A stretch of 52,696 nucleotides of DNA from Pseudomonadota bacterium (GTDB lineage Bacteria > Pseudomonadota > Gammaproteobacteria > Burkholderiales > Thiobacillaceae). Below, piece by piece: positions 8,220-15,548 of the stretch (its first letter is position 1; every line of letters begins with the position of its first letter). Both the position numbers and the translations under genes were made by a program. The notes below the pieces were generated by a model. That model did not search any database. It saw nothing but the letters and a program-made list of their open reading frames with translations, and was not told where the DNA came from. The DNA lies in NCBI GenBank assembly GCA_030691265.1, contig JAUYET010000047.1, forward strand, positions 1 to 52,696, in the 5' to 3' direction.

Positions 8220-8795
8220 CTAATTAGGATTATCTTTGAATCCTTCTACTTCGATCGCGAGTTTCACTTCATCGCCGATCAGCGGAATGCCGTAATTCAT
8301 GCCGAAGTCGGATCGCTTGATGACGGCATGCACATCCGCGCCGCACAGCGGCCGCCGCGACAGAAATTGCAGCGTGCAGCCATAGTCGCGGATTTCCAGC
8401 GTAACCGGTTTGGTCACGCCGAGCAGGGTGAGATTTCCGGTCGCCGAAACCGGCTTGCCATCCTTGAATTCCACCGTGCCGGACGAAAACAGAATCTCCG
8501 GAAATTGCGTAGTCCGGAAGAAATTAGCGCCCAGCAGCTTCTGATTCAGCCCTTCGTGGCCGCTATCGCCGGAGGTGGCATCGACGCGTATTTCAATCGC
8601 GCCGATCTGTTTTTCTGCATCGAGCATGACTTTGCCCTGGCTGCGGTTGAATTTGCCGCGCATCAGCGAAATTTCGTGGTGGCGAATCTCGAAGCTCGGA
8701 AAGGTGTGGCCCGGGTCGAGCGTGAAGGTTTCGGCGGCCCAGGCTGAGGGAATGCAGGCACAGATCAGCAATGCGGCAAGGTATTTCATGTCCAT
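8220..8795 (-). CDS. YceI-family periplasmic protein (first of two)
   Basis: 191 residues with a Sec signal peptide (MKYLAALLICACIPSAWA, cleavage before AETF). The mature part has the YceI signature: FTLDPGHTFPSFEIRHHEISLMRGKF, then VRVDATSGDSGHEGLN, then NLTLLGVTKPVTLEI and KRSDFGMNYGIPLIGDEVKLAIEVE. This is a lipocalin-like beta-barrel that binds isoprenoid or quinone-type lipids in known members. The gene follows a second yceI paralogue (4-bp gap) and a cytochrome b561 gene, the usual YceI-b561 pairing. Translation may begin at the first Met or at the second Met two codons later. Confidence 0.92.
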   Translation of the reverse strand: MDMKYLAALLICACIPSAWAAETFTLDPGHTFPSFEIRHHEISLMRGKFNRSQGKVMLDAEKQIGAIEIRVDATSGDSGHEGLNQKLLGANFFRTTQFPEILFSSGTVEFKDGKPVSATGNLTLLGVTKPVTLEIRDYGCTLQFLSRRPLCGADVHAVIKRSDFGMNYGIPLIGDEVKLAIEVEGFKDNPN

Positions 8796-8798
8796 TCC

Positions 8799-9347
8799 TC
8801 AGGGGTTGAGCATAATTTTGAAACGCGCTTCCAGGTCATCCGCCACCACCGACGGATCGGCCCACTCGCCGCCGCCGATGTCGAACTGCGAGCGCTTCAG
8901 CGCCGCCCGCCCCGAAGCCAGCCAGCCGCCGCCGCGCTGCGGGGTCAGGATGAACGGCACGATCAACGGCAACGTGCGGCCCTTGAGGGTGAAATCGCCC
9001 ATAACCGTAAAACGGCCGGCGGCATCCCGGCGGATGGCTTTCGACACGAAGCTGGCTTTCGGATAACGCGCGGTGTCGAACCAGGCCGGCCGTTTCGCTT
9101 CGTCATCGCCTTCCTCGGAACCGGTATTGATGCTGGCGACGTCGAGGTCCACCCGGAAAAATCCCAGTTCCGGCCTGGCCGCATCGAATGTCGCCTTGAC
9201 GCTGTAGCGGCCGAAGCCGCCTTCCACCGGCACGTTCATCTGTTTGATGACGAAGCCGATCTGGCTCTTGGCGGTATCGACTTTCCAATCCTGCGCGGAG
9301 ACAGGCAAGGCGAATAACGCTAGAACAAGCAACCAATATGCTTTCAT
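8799..9347 (-). CDS. YceI-family periplasmic protein (second of two)
   Basis: 182 residues. The start was placed at ATG 9347 because it begins a clean signal peptide (MKAYWLLVLALFALPVSA before QDWKVD). An upstream in-frame extension would only translate the repeat element lying there. The mature part shows the YceI pattern: KVDTAKSQIGFVIKQMNVPVEGGFGRYS, then VASINTGSEEGDDEAKRPAWFD, then GDFTLKGRTLPLIVPF and FDIGGGEWADPSVVADDLEARFKI. The start codon and its AGG-containing leader are formed by the end of repeat element A. Neighbours are cytochrome b561 upstream and the other yceI downstream. Confidence 0.92.
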   Translation of the reverse strand: MKAYWLLVLALFALPVSAQDWKVDTAKSQIGFVIKQMNVPVEGGFGRYSVKATFDAARPELGFFRVDLDVASINTGSEEGDDEAKRPAWFDTARYPKASFVSKAIRRDAAGRFTVMGDFTLKGRTLPLIVPFILTPQRGGGWLASGRAALKRSQFDIGGGEWADPSVVADDLEARFKIMLNP

Positions 9348-9483
9348 CCTAGAAACCTCAGTTGGCATTGAATGCCGTGATATTTCAAACGGTTGCACCT
9401 GTAGGTGCGAATTTATTCGCACATAAGCGCTTGATTGTGCGAATAAATTCGCACCTACGAGCACTTCAACCGAGGAATATAGG
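9346..9483. repeat. TIR element A (with hairpin core)
   Basis: Ends are imperfect inverted repeats (CCTAGAAACCTCAGTTG at 9348-9364 against CAACCGAGGAATATAGG at 9467-9483). The core 9401-9458 has 23-bp perfectly complementary arms beginning GTAGGTGCGAATTTATTCGC. The element fills the whole gap between the cytochrome b561 stop and the yceI start, and its left end overlaps the yceI ATG. Confidence 0.8.
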
Positions 9484-9484
9484 T

Positions 9485-10024
9485 TCATGCCTTTTTCCTC
9501 AGCCAGGGCGCCATGCGCGCCAGTACGCCATCGCGCCGGATATGGTGGTGATACAGCGCCGCTGCCGCATGCGCCACAACCAACGCCACCAGCAGATTCA
9601 CCGAGCCTTCGTGAAGTTCCTTGAAGAGTTCCGCCAGGGCTTTGTCTTTGCCGAGCATATCCGGCAAGGGCAAGACGCCAAACCAGACCACCGAAAATCC
9701 GGCTGCCGAGCTATGCAGCCAGCCGAACATGGGCACGACGATCATCAACAGGTAAAGCGCGCCGTGCATCGCGGCTGAAACTTTCACCTCCAGCATGGTC
9801 AGTTCGAAGCGGTGATCGAAGCGATCGACGAAACGCAATAGCAGACGCCAGGGCAGCAGAAACAGCACCGACATCCCCACCCATTTATGCCAGGCATACA
9901 GCTTCAGCTTCAGCGGCGACAGCGTCATGTCTTCCAGCAGGCTGGCCAGCACATAAGCGGCGACGATCAGCAGCAAGGTCAACCAGTGCAGGCCGATCAG
10001 CGGCAGGCTGTAACGGGTACGCAT
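9485..10024 (-). CDS. Cytochrome b561 (CybB-like) membrane di-haem protein
   Basis: 179 residues, four TM helices. His residues are in family positions: H13 in GLHWLT, H46 in AWHKWVG, H138 in KELHEGSVN and H152 in VVAHAAAALYHH, the expected ligands for two b-type haems. Family members pass electrons between the quinone pool and acceptors such as superoxide. Adjacency to two yceI genes fits a lipid/quinone-linked periplasmic module. The stop codon is next to the right end of repeat element A; upstream lies another nested repeat. Confidence 0.9.
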   Translation of the reverse strand: MRTRYSLPLIGLHWLTLLLIVAAYVLASLLEDMTLSPLKLKLYAWHKWVGMSVLFLLPWRLLLRFVDRFDHRFELTMLEVKVSAAMHGALYLLMIVVPMFGWLHSSAAGFSVVWFGVLPLPDMLGKDKALAELFKELHEGSVNLLVALVVAHAAAALYHHHIRRDGVLARMAPWLRKKA

Positions 10025-10042
10025 CGATATTTACTCCAGTCC

Positions 10043-10265
10043 GTAGGATGTGGTGAGGAACGAACCGCATCGCCCACCGTTGCGTTGATTGATCCTGAAA
10101 ACCGCAGTTGAAGCGCTCGTAGGTGCGAATTTATTCGCACAATCAACGACTTCGGTGCGAATAAATTCGCACCTACAGATATCTCGCAACACATTGAATC
10201 GTAATAAATTTATCCGTCAACTGAGGTTTTCAGGTTGATGCGGTTCGTTCCTCACCACATCCTAC
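10043..10265. repeat. Nested repeat: 28-bp outer hairpin arms enclosing TIR element B
   Basis: Outer arms 10043-10070 (GTAGGATGTGGTGAGGAACG...) and 10238-10265 are perfect 28-bp complements. Between them is element B (10094-10234) with ends CCTGAAAACCGCAGTTG and CAACTGAGGTTTTCAGG. Inside B is the GTAGGTGCGAATTTATTCGC hairpin at 10119-10176 and a tail (ATATCTCGCAACACATTGAA...) shared with elements D, E and F. B appears to have landed in the loop of an older hairpin. Confidence 0.82.
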
Positions 10266-10275
10266 AAATCACAAA

Positions 10276-10743
10276 CTACAGCCAGCGCTTCACCCGGCTG
10301 CAATAGGTCCGATATTCATCGCCGAATTTCGCCAGCAAATGCGCCTCTTCATGTGCGATGACGCCGTAGCGCATCACCGTCCAGACCAGCGGTACGAACA
10401 ACAACGGCCAGGCGGTGCCGAGCAGCAAAGTGACGCCGAGGTAGATGAACCAGTCGGACACATAGATGGGATTGCGCGAGCGGGCGAACGGACCGTGCGT
10501 GACCAGATTCGATGCGCCTTTGTACGGGTTGACCGTGGTCCGCTGGCCCCAGATCGCGGCGAGCGCCCAGATGAAACCGGCAAGACCGAGTCCGATCAGC
10601 GCCCAACCGATGATATGGGCCACGGGTTCCAGATCGAAACTCAACGCATAGCGCTGGTTTAACCACCAGGCGGCATACAACGCGACGGCGTAGACCAGTG
10701 GCGGCGGCGCCAAGGTGCGCGGGCGGATTTCGGGGTTGTGCAT
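10276..10743 (-). CDS. Isoprenylcysteine carboxyl methyltransferase-like membrane protein
   Basis: 155 residues from ATG 10743; an earlier in-frame start at 10803 would overlap folE by 49 bp and adds nothing family-like. It has TM helices and the ICMT/PEMT-type C-terminal half: GPFARSRNPIYVSDWFIYLG, then a hydrophobic pair, then EEAHLLAKFGDEYRTYCSRV. That is the conserved (R/H)NPxY and EExxLxxxFGxEYxxY cofactor-site pattern for S-adenosylmethionine. The substrate in bacteria is generally unknown. The gene starts 11 bp after folE ends, so probably cotranscribed. Confidence 0.8.
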   Translation of the reverse strand: MHNPEIRPRTLAPPPLVYAVALYAAWWLNQRYALSFDLEPVAHIIGWALIGLGLAGFIWALAAIWGQRTTVNPYKGASNLVTHGPFARSRNPIYVSDWFIYLGVTLLLGTAWPLLFVPLVWTVMRYGVIAHEEAHLLAKFGDEYRTYCSRVKRWL

Positions 10744-10754
10744 GGGGTTGCGTC

Positions 10755-11414
10755 CTATCTGGGTAACGGGCTGGAAATCGCGCGCAGGAATTCGTTGCGC
10801 CACTGCGCGTCCTGCTGGAAGCAGCCGGAGAAGGCTTGCGTAACGACCCGTTCGTCGCCGCGTCTATCCTCGCCCAGCAACAGGCAAAGCTGTTCCGCTT
10901 CGATGACGCAGGCCGCGCCCCTGGCTTTGCCGTGGGTCACCAACGCCTCGACGATGTCGCGCGTCATCCATTCCTGATAGGTGAAGCGATGGCCGATGGC
11001 ATCGACCAGGCGCGCGATACGGCCGAAACCGTGCAAGCGTCCGCCCGGCACATACGCCACATGCGCGACGCCCCGGAACGGCACCAGGTGATGCGGACAA
11101 ACTCCGTGCACGGCGATGCCGCGCACCACTACCAGATCCTCGCGCAGGTCGGCGAAGCCCTCGCCCAAGGCTTCCGCAGGGTCGATCTCGTAACCGCCGA
11201 GCAGACGTTTTTCCCACAAGTCGCGCACGCGCCGCGCGGTCTTGCCGGTATGCACCGAATCCGGCGCGACGCCGCAGGCCAGCAGCAAGTCAGTCACCGC
11301 TTTCTCGAACGCCTCCGGGTTGAAGCGGGCGATACGGGGAATGCCTATGTGTGTTTGTCCATCGGCGCCGGGTTCAAACGGGTGGCAATCGTCGTGATCG
11401 CAACAGTCGCTCAT
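10755..11414 (-). CDS. folE: GTP cyclohydrolase I (FolE-type)
   Basis: 219 residues. The T-fold core is clear: Zn-ligand stretch HGVCPHHLVPFRGVAHVAYVP, then GFGRIARLVDAIGHRFTYQEWMTRDIVEAL, then CVIEAEQLCLLLGEDRRG with the second Cys ligand. The enzyme makes dihydroneopterin triphosphate from GTP. Two oddities: the HGVCPHH and GGRLHGFGRI forms differ from the common SxCEHHxxP and GxxxGLSK motifs, so it may be a divergent paralogue with another pterin role. Also, the first 12 residues (CCDHDDCH) form a Cys/His cluster that looks metal-binding. The start overlaps the stop of the DUF2238 gene (ATGA). Confidence 0.88.
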   Translation of the reverse strand: MSDCCDHDDCHPFEPGADGQTHIGIPRIARFNPEAFEKAVTDLLLACGVAPDSVHTGKTARRVRDLWEKRLLGGYEIDPAEALGEGFADLREDLVVVRGIAVHGVCPHHLVPFRGVAHVAYVPGGRLHGFGRIARLVDAIGHRFTYQEWMTRDIVEALVTHGKARGAACVIEAEQLCLLLGEDRRGDERVVTQAFSGCFQQDAQWRNEFLRAISSPLPR

Positions 11415-12043
11415 TTCGTTCCTTGATTGAGATTGGCCAACTGGCGGTCATGCCAGCGCCCGAGCAGAAGCTGTGAGCATAGTGCGCCGCACAGCGCCAG
11501 GAACATGTCCCACTGGGTATCCCAGACATCGCCCTGGGTGGCGAGAAACGCAACGGCTGCATCGCCGGAAGCGACCGCCACCCACCATTCGAGCATTTCG
11601 TAGAACGCGGAAAGCGCCAGACAAACGCAAGTCGTCAGAAAAAACAGCCACTTGCCCGGCTTCAGCGGCGAGCGGCGCAACAGAATTTCGCGCGTGACGA
11701 TGGCCGGGATGAAGCCCTGCGCGACGTGGCCGAGGCGGTCATAGTGATTGCGGGCGAGATCGAAGCTGTCGCGCAGCCAGTTGAACAGCGGCATTTCGGC
11801 ATAGGTGTAATGGCCGCCGATCATCAGGATCACGCCGTGCAGGGTCAACAGCCCATACGCCAGCGAGGTCAACGGAAAACTTCGGCCGCTGAGCAGCAAC
11901 AACGGCAGGGCGATCAATACCGGCGCGACTTCGAGAAACCAGGTGAAAGCGTCTTTCGGTTGGTAGCCTGACCAGGCCATCACAAGCAGGGTCGGCAGCA
12001 GCCAGACGCGGGGGTCAATCTTCGGGTTTGTCTGTGTCATCAA
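11411..12043 (-). CDS. DUF2238 (YjdF-like) inner-membrane protein
   Basis: 210 residues, about six TM helices. It contains the family core GGHYTYAEMPLFNWLRDSFDLARNHYDRLGHVAQGFIPAIVTREILLRRSPL and the later EMLEWWVAVASGDAAVAFLATQGDVWDTQWDMFLALCGA. Function is unknown in the family. The start (ATG 12043, or the next Met at 12040) lies inside the 3' end of the ArfA-like gene, and the stop overlaps folE by ATGA. The three genes are therefore translationally chained. Confidence 0.85.
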   Translation of the reverse strand: MMTQTNPKIDPRVWLLPTLLVMAWSGYQPKDAFTWFLEVAPVLIALPLLLLSGRSFPLTSLAYGLLTLHGVILMIGGHYTYAEMPLFNWLRDSFDLARNHYDRLGHVAQGFIPAIVTREILLRRSPLKPGKWLFFLTTCVCLALSAFYEMLEWWVAVASGDAAVAFLATQGDVWDTQWDMFLALCGALCSQLLLGRWHDRQLANLNQGTK

Positions 12044-12266
12044 CTTTTTCTTCGGGCGCGGAATCCGCCGCGCTGTTCTTCTCCGCGTCCTTCAGCTTGT
12101 TGGGCCAACGCTTGTACCCGCCAGGGGCACGCCGAATTCGTAAGGCGGCAGAGCCGCCAACGACTTCGCTGTCCGCCACCACGCGCATCCTGAAAGCAGG
12201 CGTGCGCACGGCTTTGGCGACCGGACTGCGAGGATGGCGCGGCGCGCCGGAGCCGCGTTTGCTCAT
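12015..12266 (-). CDS. arfA: ArfA-like alternative ribosome-rescue factor with internal repeat
   Basis: 83 residues from ATG 12266. Residues 11-31 read HPRSPVAKAVRTPAFRMRVV followed by A, the pattern of the ArfA core (helix, then DPLF/TPxFR-x-RVV), and residues 50-58 (GYKRWPNKL) match the basic KGSYxRK-like tail. Between them, residues 32-50 are encoded by an R3 repeat that carries a GGCGGC-TCT-GCCGCC hairpin. ArfA lets release factor 2 free ribosomes stalled on nonstop mRNA. In E. coli and relatives the arfA mRNA is cut or terminated at an internal hairpin, so that ArfA appears only when tmRNA fails. Here the repeat could play that part (inference). The 3' end overlaps the DUF2238 start by 29 bp. 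The C-terminal acidic tail is not family-typical. Confidence 0.6.
   Translation of the reverse strand: MSKRGSGAPRHPRSPVAKAVRTPAFRMRVVADSEVVGGSAALRIRRAPGGYKRWPNKLKDAEKNSAADSAPEEKVDDTDKPED
12118..12174. repeat. R3 repeat inside the arfA-like frame
   Basis: Copy of the R3 repeat (other copies at 12368-12424 and 37104-37174). It contains a perfect 6-bp stem with a 3-base loop at 12144-12158. It is read in frame as DSEVVGGSAALRIRRAPGG in the ArfA-like protein. Confidence 0.75.
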
Positions 12267-12288
12267 GCCGAAACCCGCAGACTGTGTT

Positions 12289-12346
12289 GTAGGTGCGAAT
12301 TCATTCGCACCGATGTGTTTGATTGTGCGAATGAATTCGCACCTAC
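12289..12346. repeat. Solo GTAGGTGCGAAT hairpin (copy C)
   Basis: Arms begin GTAGGTGCGAATTCATTCGC and are complementary to the other end; the core matches the centres of elements A, B, D, E and F but without the CAGTTGA ends. It lies between the rfbD stop and the arfA-like start. Confidence 0.8.
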
Positions 12347-12357
12347 AGCGCCCGATT

Positions 12358-13299
12358 TCATTTGTCCCCGCAAGAGGGGGACGCCGGATTTGTAAGCGCT
12401 GAAGCGCTAACGACTCCGCTGTCCATGCACAGCCGGAGCGCCTCGCGCCAATCCGGCAGACGCACGCCGAATACGCGTTCCAGCTTGTCGTTGTTGAGAC
12501 GGGAATTGAGCGGACGCCTGGCTGGCGTCGGGTAATCGCTGCTCGGGATAGGCAAAAGACGTGAGGGCGTTTCCGGCGCATCGAAGTCGAGAATGGCCTG
12601 CGCAAAGCCATGCCATGAAGTCTCGCCGGCATTGGTCATGTGATAGACGCCCCAGGGCTGCGGTTTGTCGGCGCCACGATTCGGCGCTTCGACTTGCGCC
12701 AGCACCTGCGCGGTGGCCTCGGCCAGGCTGCGGCACCAGGTCGGCGCACCGATCTGGTCGGCGACGATTTTCAGTTCCGGCCGTTCGCGCATCAAGCGGC
12801 GCATGGTGAGCAGGAAGTTCGCACCGCGCGCGCCATACACCCAGGAGGTACGGAAGATCAGGTGGCGTTGGCAGGCGGCTTGAATCGCCTGCTCGCCGGC
12901 CAGCTTGGTGGCGCCATAGACGTTGAGCGGGCCGGTCGCCTCGTCTTCCAGACGGGCGGTGTTGCCACTGCCGTCGAAGACGTAATCGGTCGAGTAATGC
13001 ACCAATAGCGCGCCGAGCTTCTCGGCTTCCTCGGCCAGAATGCCGGGCGCGGTCGCGTTGATCGCATGCGCCAGATCCGGCTCGCTTTCGGCCTTGTCGA
13101 CGGCGGTATGCGCGGCCGGATTGACGATGATGCGCGGCTTGATTTCCGCCACCATGCGACGAATGGCGGCGGCATCGGTCAGGTCGAGGCGGCTGGAGTC
13201 GAGCGCGACGACTTCGCCCAAGGTGGCCAGGCTGCGCGCGAGTTCCCAGCCGACCTGGCCGCGACTGCCGGTGAGCAGAATCCTGCCGCGTTGCGTCAT
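12358..13299 (-). CDS. rfbD: dTDP-4-dehydrorhamnose reductase
   Basis: 313 residues from ATG 13299, which overlaps the rfbC stop (ATGA). The Rossmann start ILLTGSRGQVGWELARSL (NADPH-binding GxxGQxG), the catalytic pair in HYSTDYVFDG and VYGATKLAGE (YxxxK), and the C-terminal ARRPLNSRLNNDKLE substrate-loop region are all family-typical. It catalyses the last step to dTDP-L-rhamnose. The last ~20 residues (after ALRLCM) read DSGVVSASALTNPASPSCGD and come entirely from an R3 repeat, so the natural C-terminus was probably replaced. The fold should tolerate this. Unusual upstream in-frame extension beyond 13299 is not needed. Confidence 0.93.
   Translation of the reverse strand: MTQRGRILLTGSRGQVGWELARSLATLGEVVALDSSRLDLTDAAAIRRMVAEIKPRIIVNPAAHTAVDKAESEPDLAHAINATAPGILAEEAEKLGALLVHYSTDYVFDGSGNTARLEDEATGPLNVYGATKLAGEQAIQAACQRHLIFRTSWVYGARGANFLLTMRRLMRERPELKIVADQIGAPTWCRSLAEATAQVLAQVEAPNRGADKPQPWGVYHMTNAGETSWHGFAQAILDFDAPETPSRLLPIPSSDYPTPARRPLNSRLNNDKLERVFGVRLPDWREALRLCMDSGVVSASALTNPASPSCGDK
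12368..12424. repeat. R3 repeat forming the rfbD C-terminus
   Basis: Inverted core AGCGCTgaAGCGCT inside the conserved R3 frame. Read in the same reading frame as the copy in the arfA-like gene (DSxVV...). Confidence 0.75.
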
Positions 13300-13862
13300 G
13301 CGTACACCTCCGCATCCTTCAACAACGCCGCGATCTGGTCCTTGCCGGACAGTTGCGGCTCGCCGGTTTGCAAACCCTCCAGCGGCCATTGAATGCCGAT
13401 GTCCGGATCGTTCCAGCGCACGCCGCGATCCCATTGCGGCGCATACAAAGCCGTCGTTTTGTAGAGGAAATCCGCCGCCTCGGACAACACCAGAAAGCCG
13501 TGGCCGAAGCCGGGCGGTATCCACAACATCTGTTTGTTTTCGGCGGAAATCTCGTGCCCGGTCCACTGGCCGAAGCGCGGCGAGCTTTTGCGCAGATCGA
13601 CCGCCACATCGAACACCGCGCCGGAAACCACGCGCACCAGCTTGCCTTGCGGCTGGTTGAGTTGGTAATGAATGCCACGCAGCACGCCCTGGGCGGAACG
13701 GGAGTGGTTGTCCTGCACGAAGTCGATATCCAGGCCGCCGTTTTTTCCTAACTCGGCGAAGGTCTGGCGATTCCAGCTTTCCAGAAAAAACCCGCGCGCA
13801 TCGCCGAACACCTTGGGTTCGAGCAACAGCACTTCGGGCAGGTTGGTTTCAATAATGTTCAT
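13296..13862 (-). CDS. rfbC: dTDP-4-dehydrorhamnose 3,5-epimerase
   Basis: 188 residues, usual length. The cupin core shows the catalytic stretch SRSAQGVLRGIHYQL (His base), DVAVDLRKSSPRFGQW, WIPPGFGHGFLVLSE and KTTALYAPQWDRGVRWNDPDIGI. It converts dTDP-4-keto-6-deoxyglucose to the rhamno epimer. It lies between rfbA (upstream, separated by an R2 hairpin) and rfbD (overlapping). Confidence 0.95.
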   Translation of the reverse strand: MNIIETNLPEVLLLEPKVFGDARGFFLESWNRQTFAELGKNGGLDIDFVQDNHSRSAQGVLRGIHYQLNQPQGKLVRVVSGAVFDVAVDLRKSSPRFGQWTGHEISAENKQMLWIPPGFGHGFLVLSEAADFLYKTTALYAPQWDRGVRWNDPDIGIQWPLEGLQTGEPQLSGKDQIAALLKDAEVYA

Positions 13863-13884
13863 GGGCGATCAATTCACAGTAACC

Positions 13885-13959
13885 GTAGGTTGGGCAAAGC
13901 GCAGCGTGCCCAACATCCGAGCGTGAAATGTTGGGCACGCTGCGCTTTGCCCAACCTAC
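13885..13959. repeat. R2 repeat, full inverted pair
   Basis: Two 30-bp arms (13885-13914 and 13930-13959) perfectly complementary, starting GTAGGTTGGGCAAAGCGCAG, with a 15-bp loop. It sits between rfbA and rfbC and would form a long hairpin in the operon mRNA. Confidence 0.88.
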
Positions 13960-13980
13960 AACGGCTTTCGATCGCGTTCA

Positions 13981-14862
13981 TCAAAACACCCGCTCGTTCA
14001 GCATCGCCAGCAAATACTGGCCGTAGGCGTTTTTCTTCAGCGGTTCGGCCAGTTTGGCGACCTGTTCGGCGTCGATATAACCCTGGCGGTAGGCGATTTC
14101 TTCCGGGCAGGCGATCTTCAGGCCTTGGCGTTTTTCGATGGTCTGGATGAACAGCGAGGCTTCCAGCAGCGATTCGTGCGTACCGGTATCCAGCCAGGCC
14201 AAGCCGCGCCCCATGATGGAAACGCTGAGTTCATCCCAGGCCAGGTACTGTTTGTTGACGTCGGTGATTTCCAGTTCGCCGCGCGGCGAAGGCGCCAGGT
14301 TCTTCGCCACCTCGACCACCCGGTTGTCGTAAAAGTACAAGCCGGTGACGGCGTAGTTCGACTTGGGTTGTTTGGGTTTTTCTTCCAGGCTGATGGCTTT
14401 GCCGGCGGCATCGAATTCAACCACGCCGTAGCGTTCCGGGTCATGCACGCGATAGGCGAATACCGTCGCGCCCTGCTCGCTGGCCGATGCGGCGCGCAGG
14501 TCTTGCGCCATGTCGTGGCCGTAGAAGATGTTGTCGCCCAGCACCAGCGCGGAAGGCGAATTACCAACGAAATCGGCGCCGATGATGAAGGCTTGCGCGA
14601 GGCCGTCCGGGCTCGGCTGCACGGCATAGCGCAGGTTGACGCCCCACTGGCTGCCGTCGCCGAGAAGTTGCTCGAAGCGCGGCGTGTCCTGCGGCGTCGA
14701 GATGATCAGGATGTCGCGAATTCCCGCCAGCATCAGCGTGGTCAGCGGGTGGTAGATCATCGGTTTGTCGTAGATCGGCAGCAGTTGCTTGGAGACTGCC
14801 AACGTCGCCGGGTACAGCCGGGTGCCGGAACCGCCGGCGAGGATGATGCCTTTGCGAGTCAT
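13981..14862 (-). CDS. rfbA: Glucose-1-phosphate thymidylyltransferase
   Basis: 293 residues. The N-terminal nucleotidyltransferase signature [26 protein letters not shown] is followed by the family blocks [33 protein letters not shown] and [19 protein letters not shown]. It makes dTDP-glucose, the first step of dTDP-rhamnose synthesis. In transcription order it follows the HigBA remnant inserted after rfbB. Confidence 0.96.
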   Translation of the reverse strand: MTRKGIILAGGSGTRLYPATLAVSKQLLPIYDKPMIYHPLTTLMLAGIRDILIISTPQDTPRFEQLLGDGSQWGVNLRYAVQPSPDGLAQAFIIGADFVGNSPSALVLGDNIFYGHDMAQDLRAASASEQGATVFAYRVHDPERYGVVEFDAAGKAISLEEKPKQPKSNYAVTGLYFYDNRVVEVAKNLAPSPRGELEITDVNKQYLAWDELSVSIMGRGLAWLDTGTHESLLEASLFIQTIEKRQGLKIACPEEIAYRQGYIDAEQVAKLAEPLKKNAYGQYLLAMLNERVF

Positions 14863-14907
14863 GTTATTACCCTGTTCAAGTTGCTTCGAAGAGATATTTT
14901 CCTGCGG

Positions 14908-15189
14908 TCATGCAGCTTCCAGCTCGACATGCACCCGCTGACCCAGCTTTGCAGCGATGTTGACCAACGCATCCAGAGAAAAGCGCGACAGACGTCCGCG
15001 TAGCAGGTCATTGATACGCGGCTGAGTAATACCGCAATGGCGCGCAGCATCGGTCTGGGTCCAACCGCTTTCTGCAATTAGCGCGGCAATCTTGACCATC
15101 AACTCGGATCGCACACGCATATTCATCGCTTCTTCCGGCGTATCCGCGATGGCATCCCAAACACTTTCAAAGCTTTCGATTTTGCTCAT
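14908..15189 (-). CDS. higA: HigA-type antitoxin (XRE/HTH_37)
   Basis: 93 residues from ATG 15189. The helix-turn-helix region WTQTDAARHCGITQPRINDLLRGRLSRFSLDALVNIAAKLGQRVHVEL is the classic HigA-2/HTH_37 form; it would bind its own operator and neutralise HigB. The natural HigB stop would overlap this ATG (TTATGA). Because the toxin gene upstream is frameshifted, the present frame runs on unbroken from HigB into HigA. Confidence 0.85.
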   Translation of the reverse strand: MSKIESFESVWDAIADTPEEAMNMRVRSELMVKIAALIAESGWTQTDAARHCGITQPRINDLLRGRLSRFSLDALVNIAAKLGQRVHVELEAA

Positions 15190-15507
15190 AAGCCACCTCG
15201 CATCAAAATATCCAGACGCTGTTTCGCGGTTTCGATATCGCGCCGTCGCCTGGGTTTTCTTCTGGAAGGCGTGCAGTACATAAACCGCATCAGCCAACCT
15301 TGCCAGATAAATCACCCGAAACGTGCCGGCTTCATCCCAGATGCGTAACTCTTCGACCCCTTTGCCTATCGATGGCATCGGCTTGAAATCGTCGGGTTGC
15401 GCGCCACGCTGCACATGATCCAGTTGATGACCGGCATCCTGACGCGCATCTGAGGGAAAAGCCCGCAAACACTTCAGGGAGTCCCCCAGAAATCGTATCA
15501 GCTTCAT
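15186..15507 (-). pseudogene. higB: HigB-type RelE-superfamily toxin, frameshifted near its C-terminus
   Basis: The first ~90 residues are a normal HigB-2/Gp49-like toxin (MKLIRFLGDSLKCLRAFPSDARQ, GVEELRIWDEAGTFRVIYLA, VYVLHAFQKKTQAT). At about 15238-15243 the frame slips. The expected tail RDIETAKQRLDILMRGGL ending in TGA is present one frame over, but the current frame reads YRNRETASGYFDARWL and continues into HigA, making one 199-residue HigB-HigA fusion. The toxin tail contributes to the RNase fold, so activity is doubtful. A sequencing error would look the same. Confidence 0.7.
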
Positions 15508-15548
15508 GCATTATGTCCGTTTGGATATATCTGGCAAGTTTTAGCGTT

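Noticed and set aside
9348-9488. An N-terminal extension of the second YceI protein
   Set aside because: The extra codons translate repeat element A, and the signal peptide begins exactly at ATG 9347.
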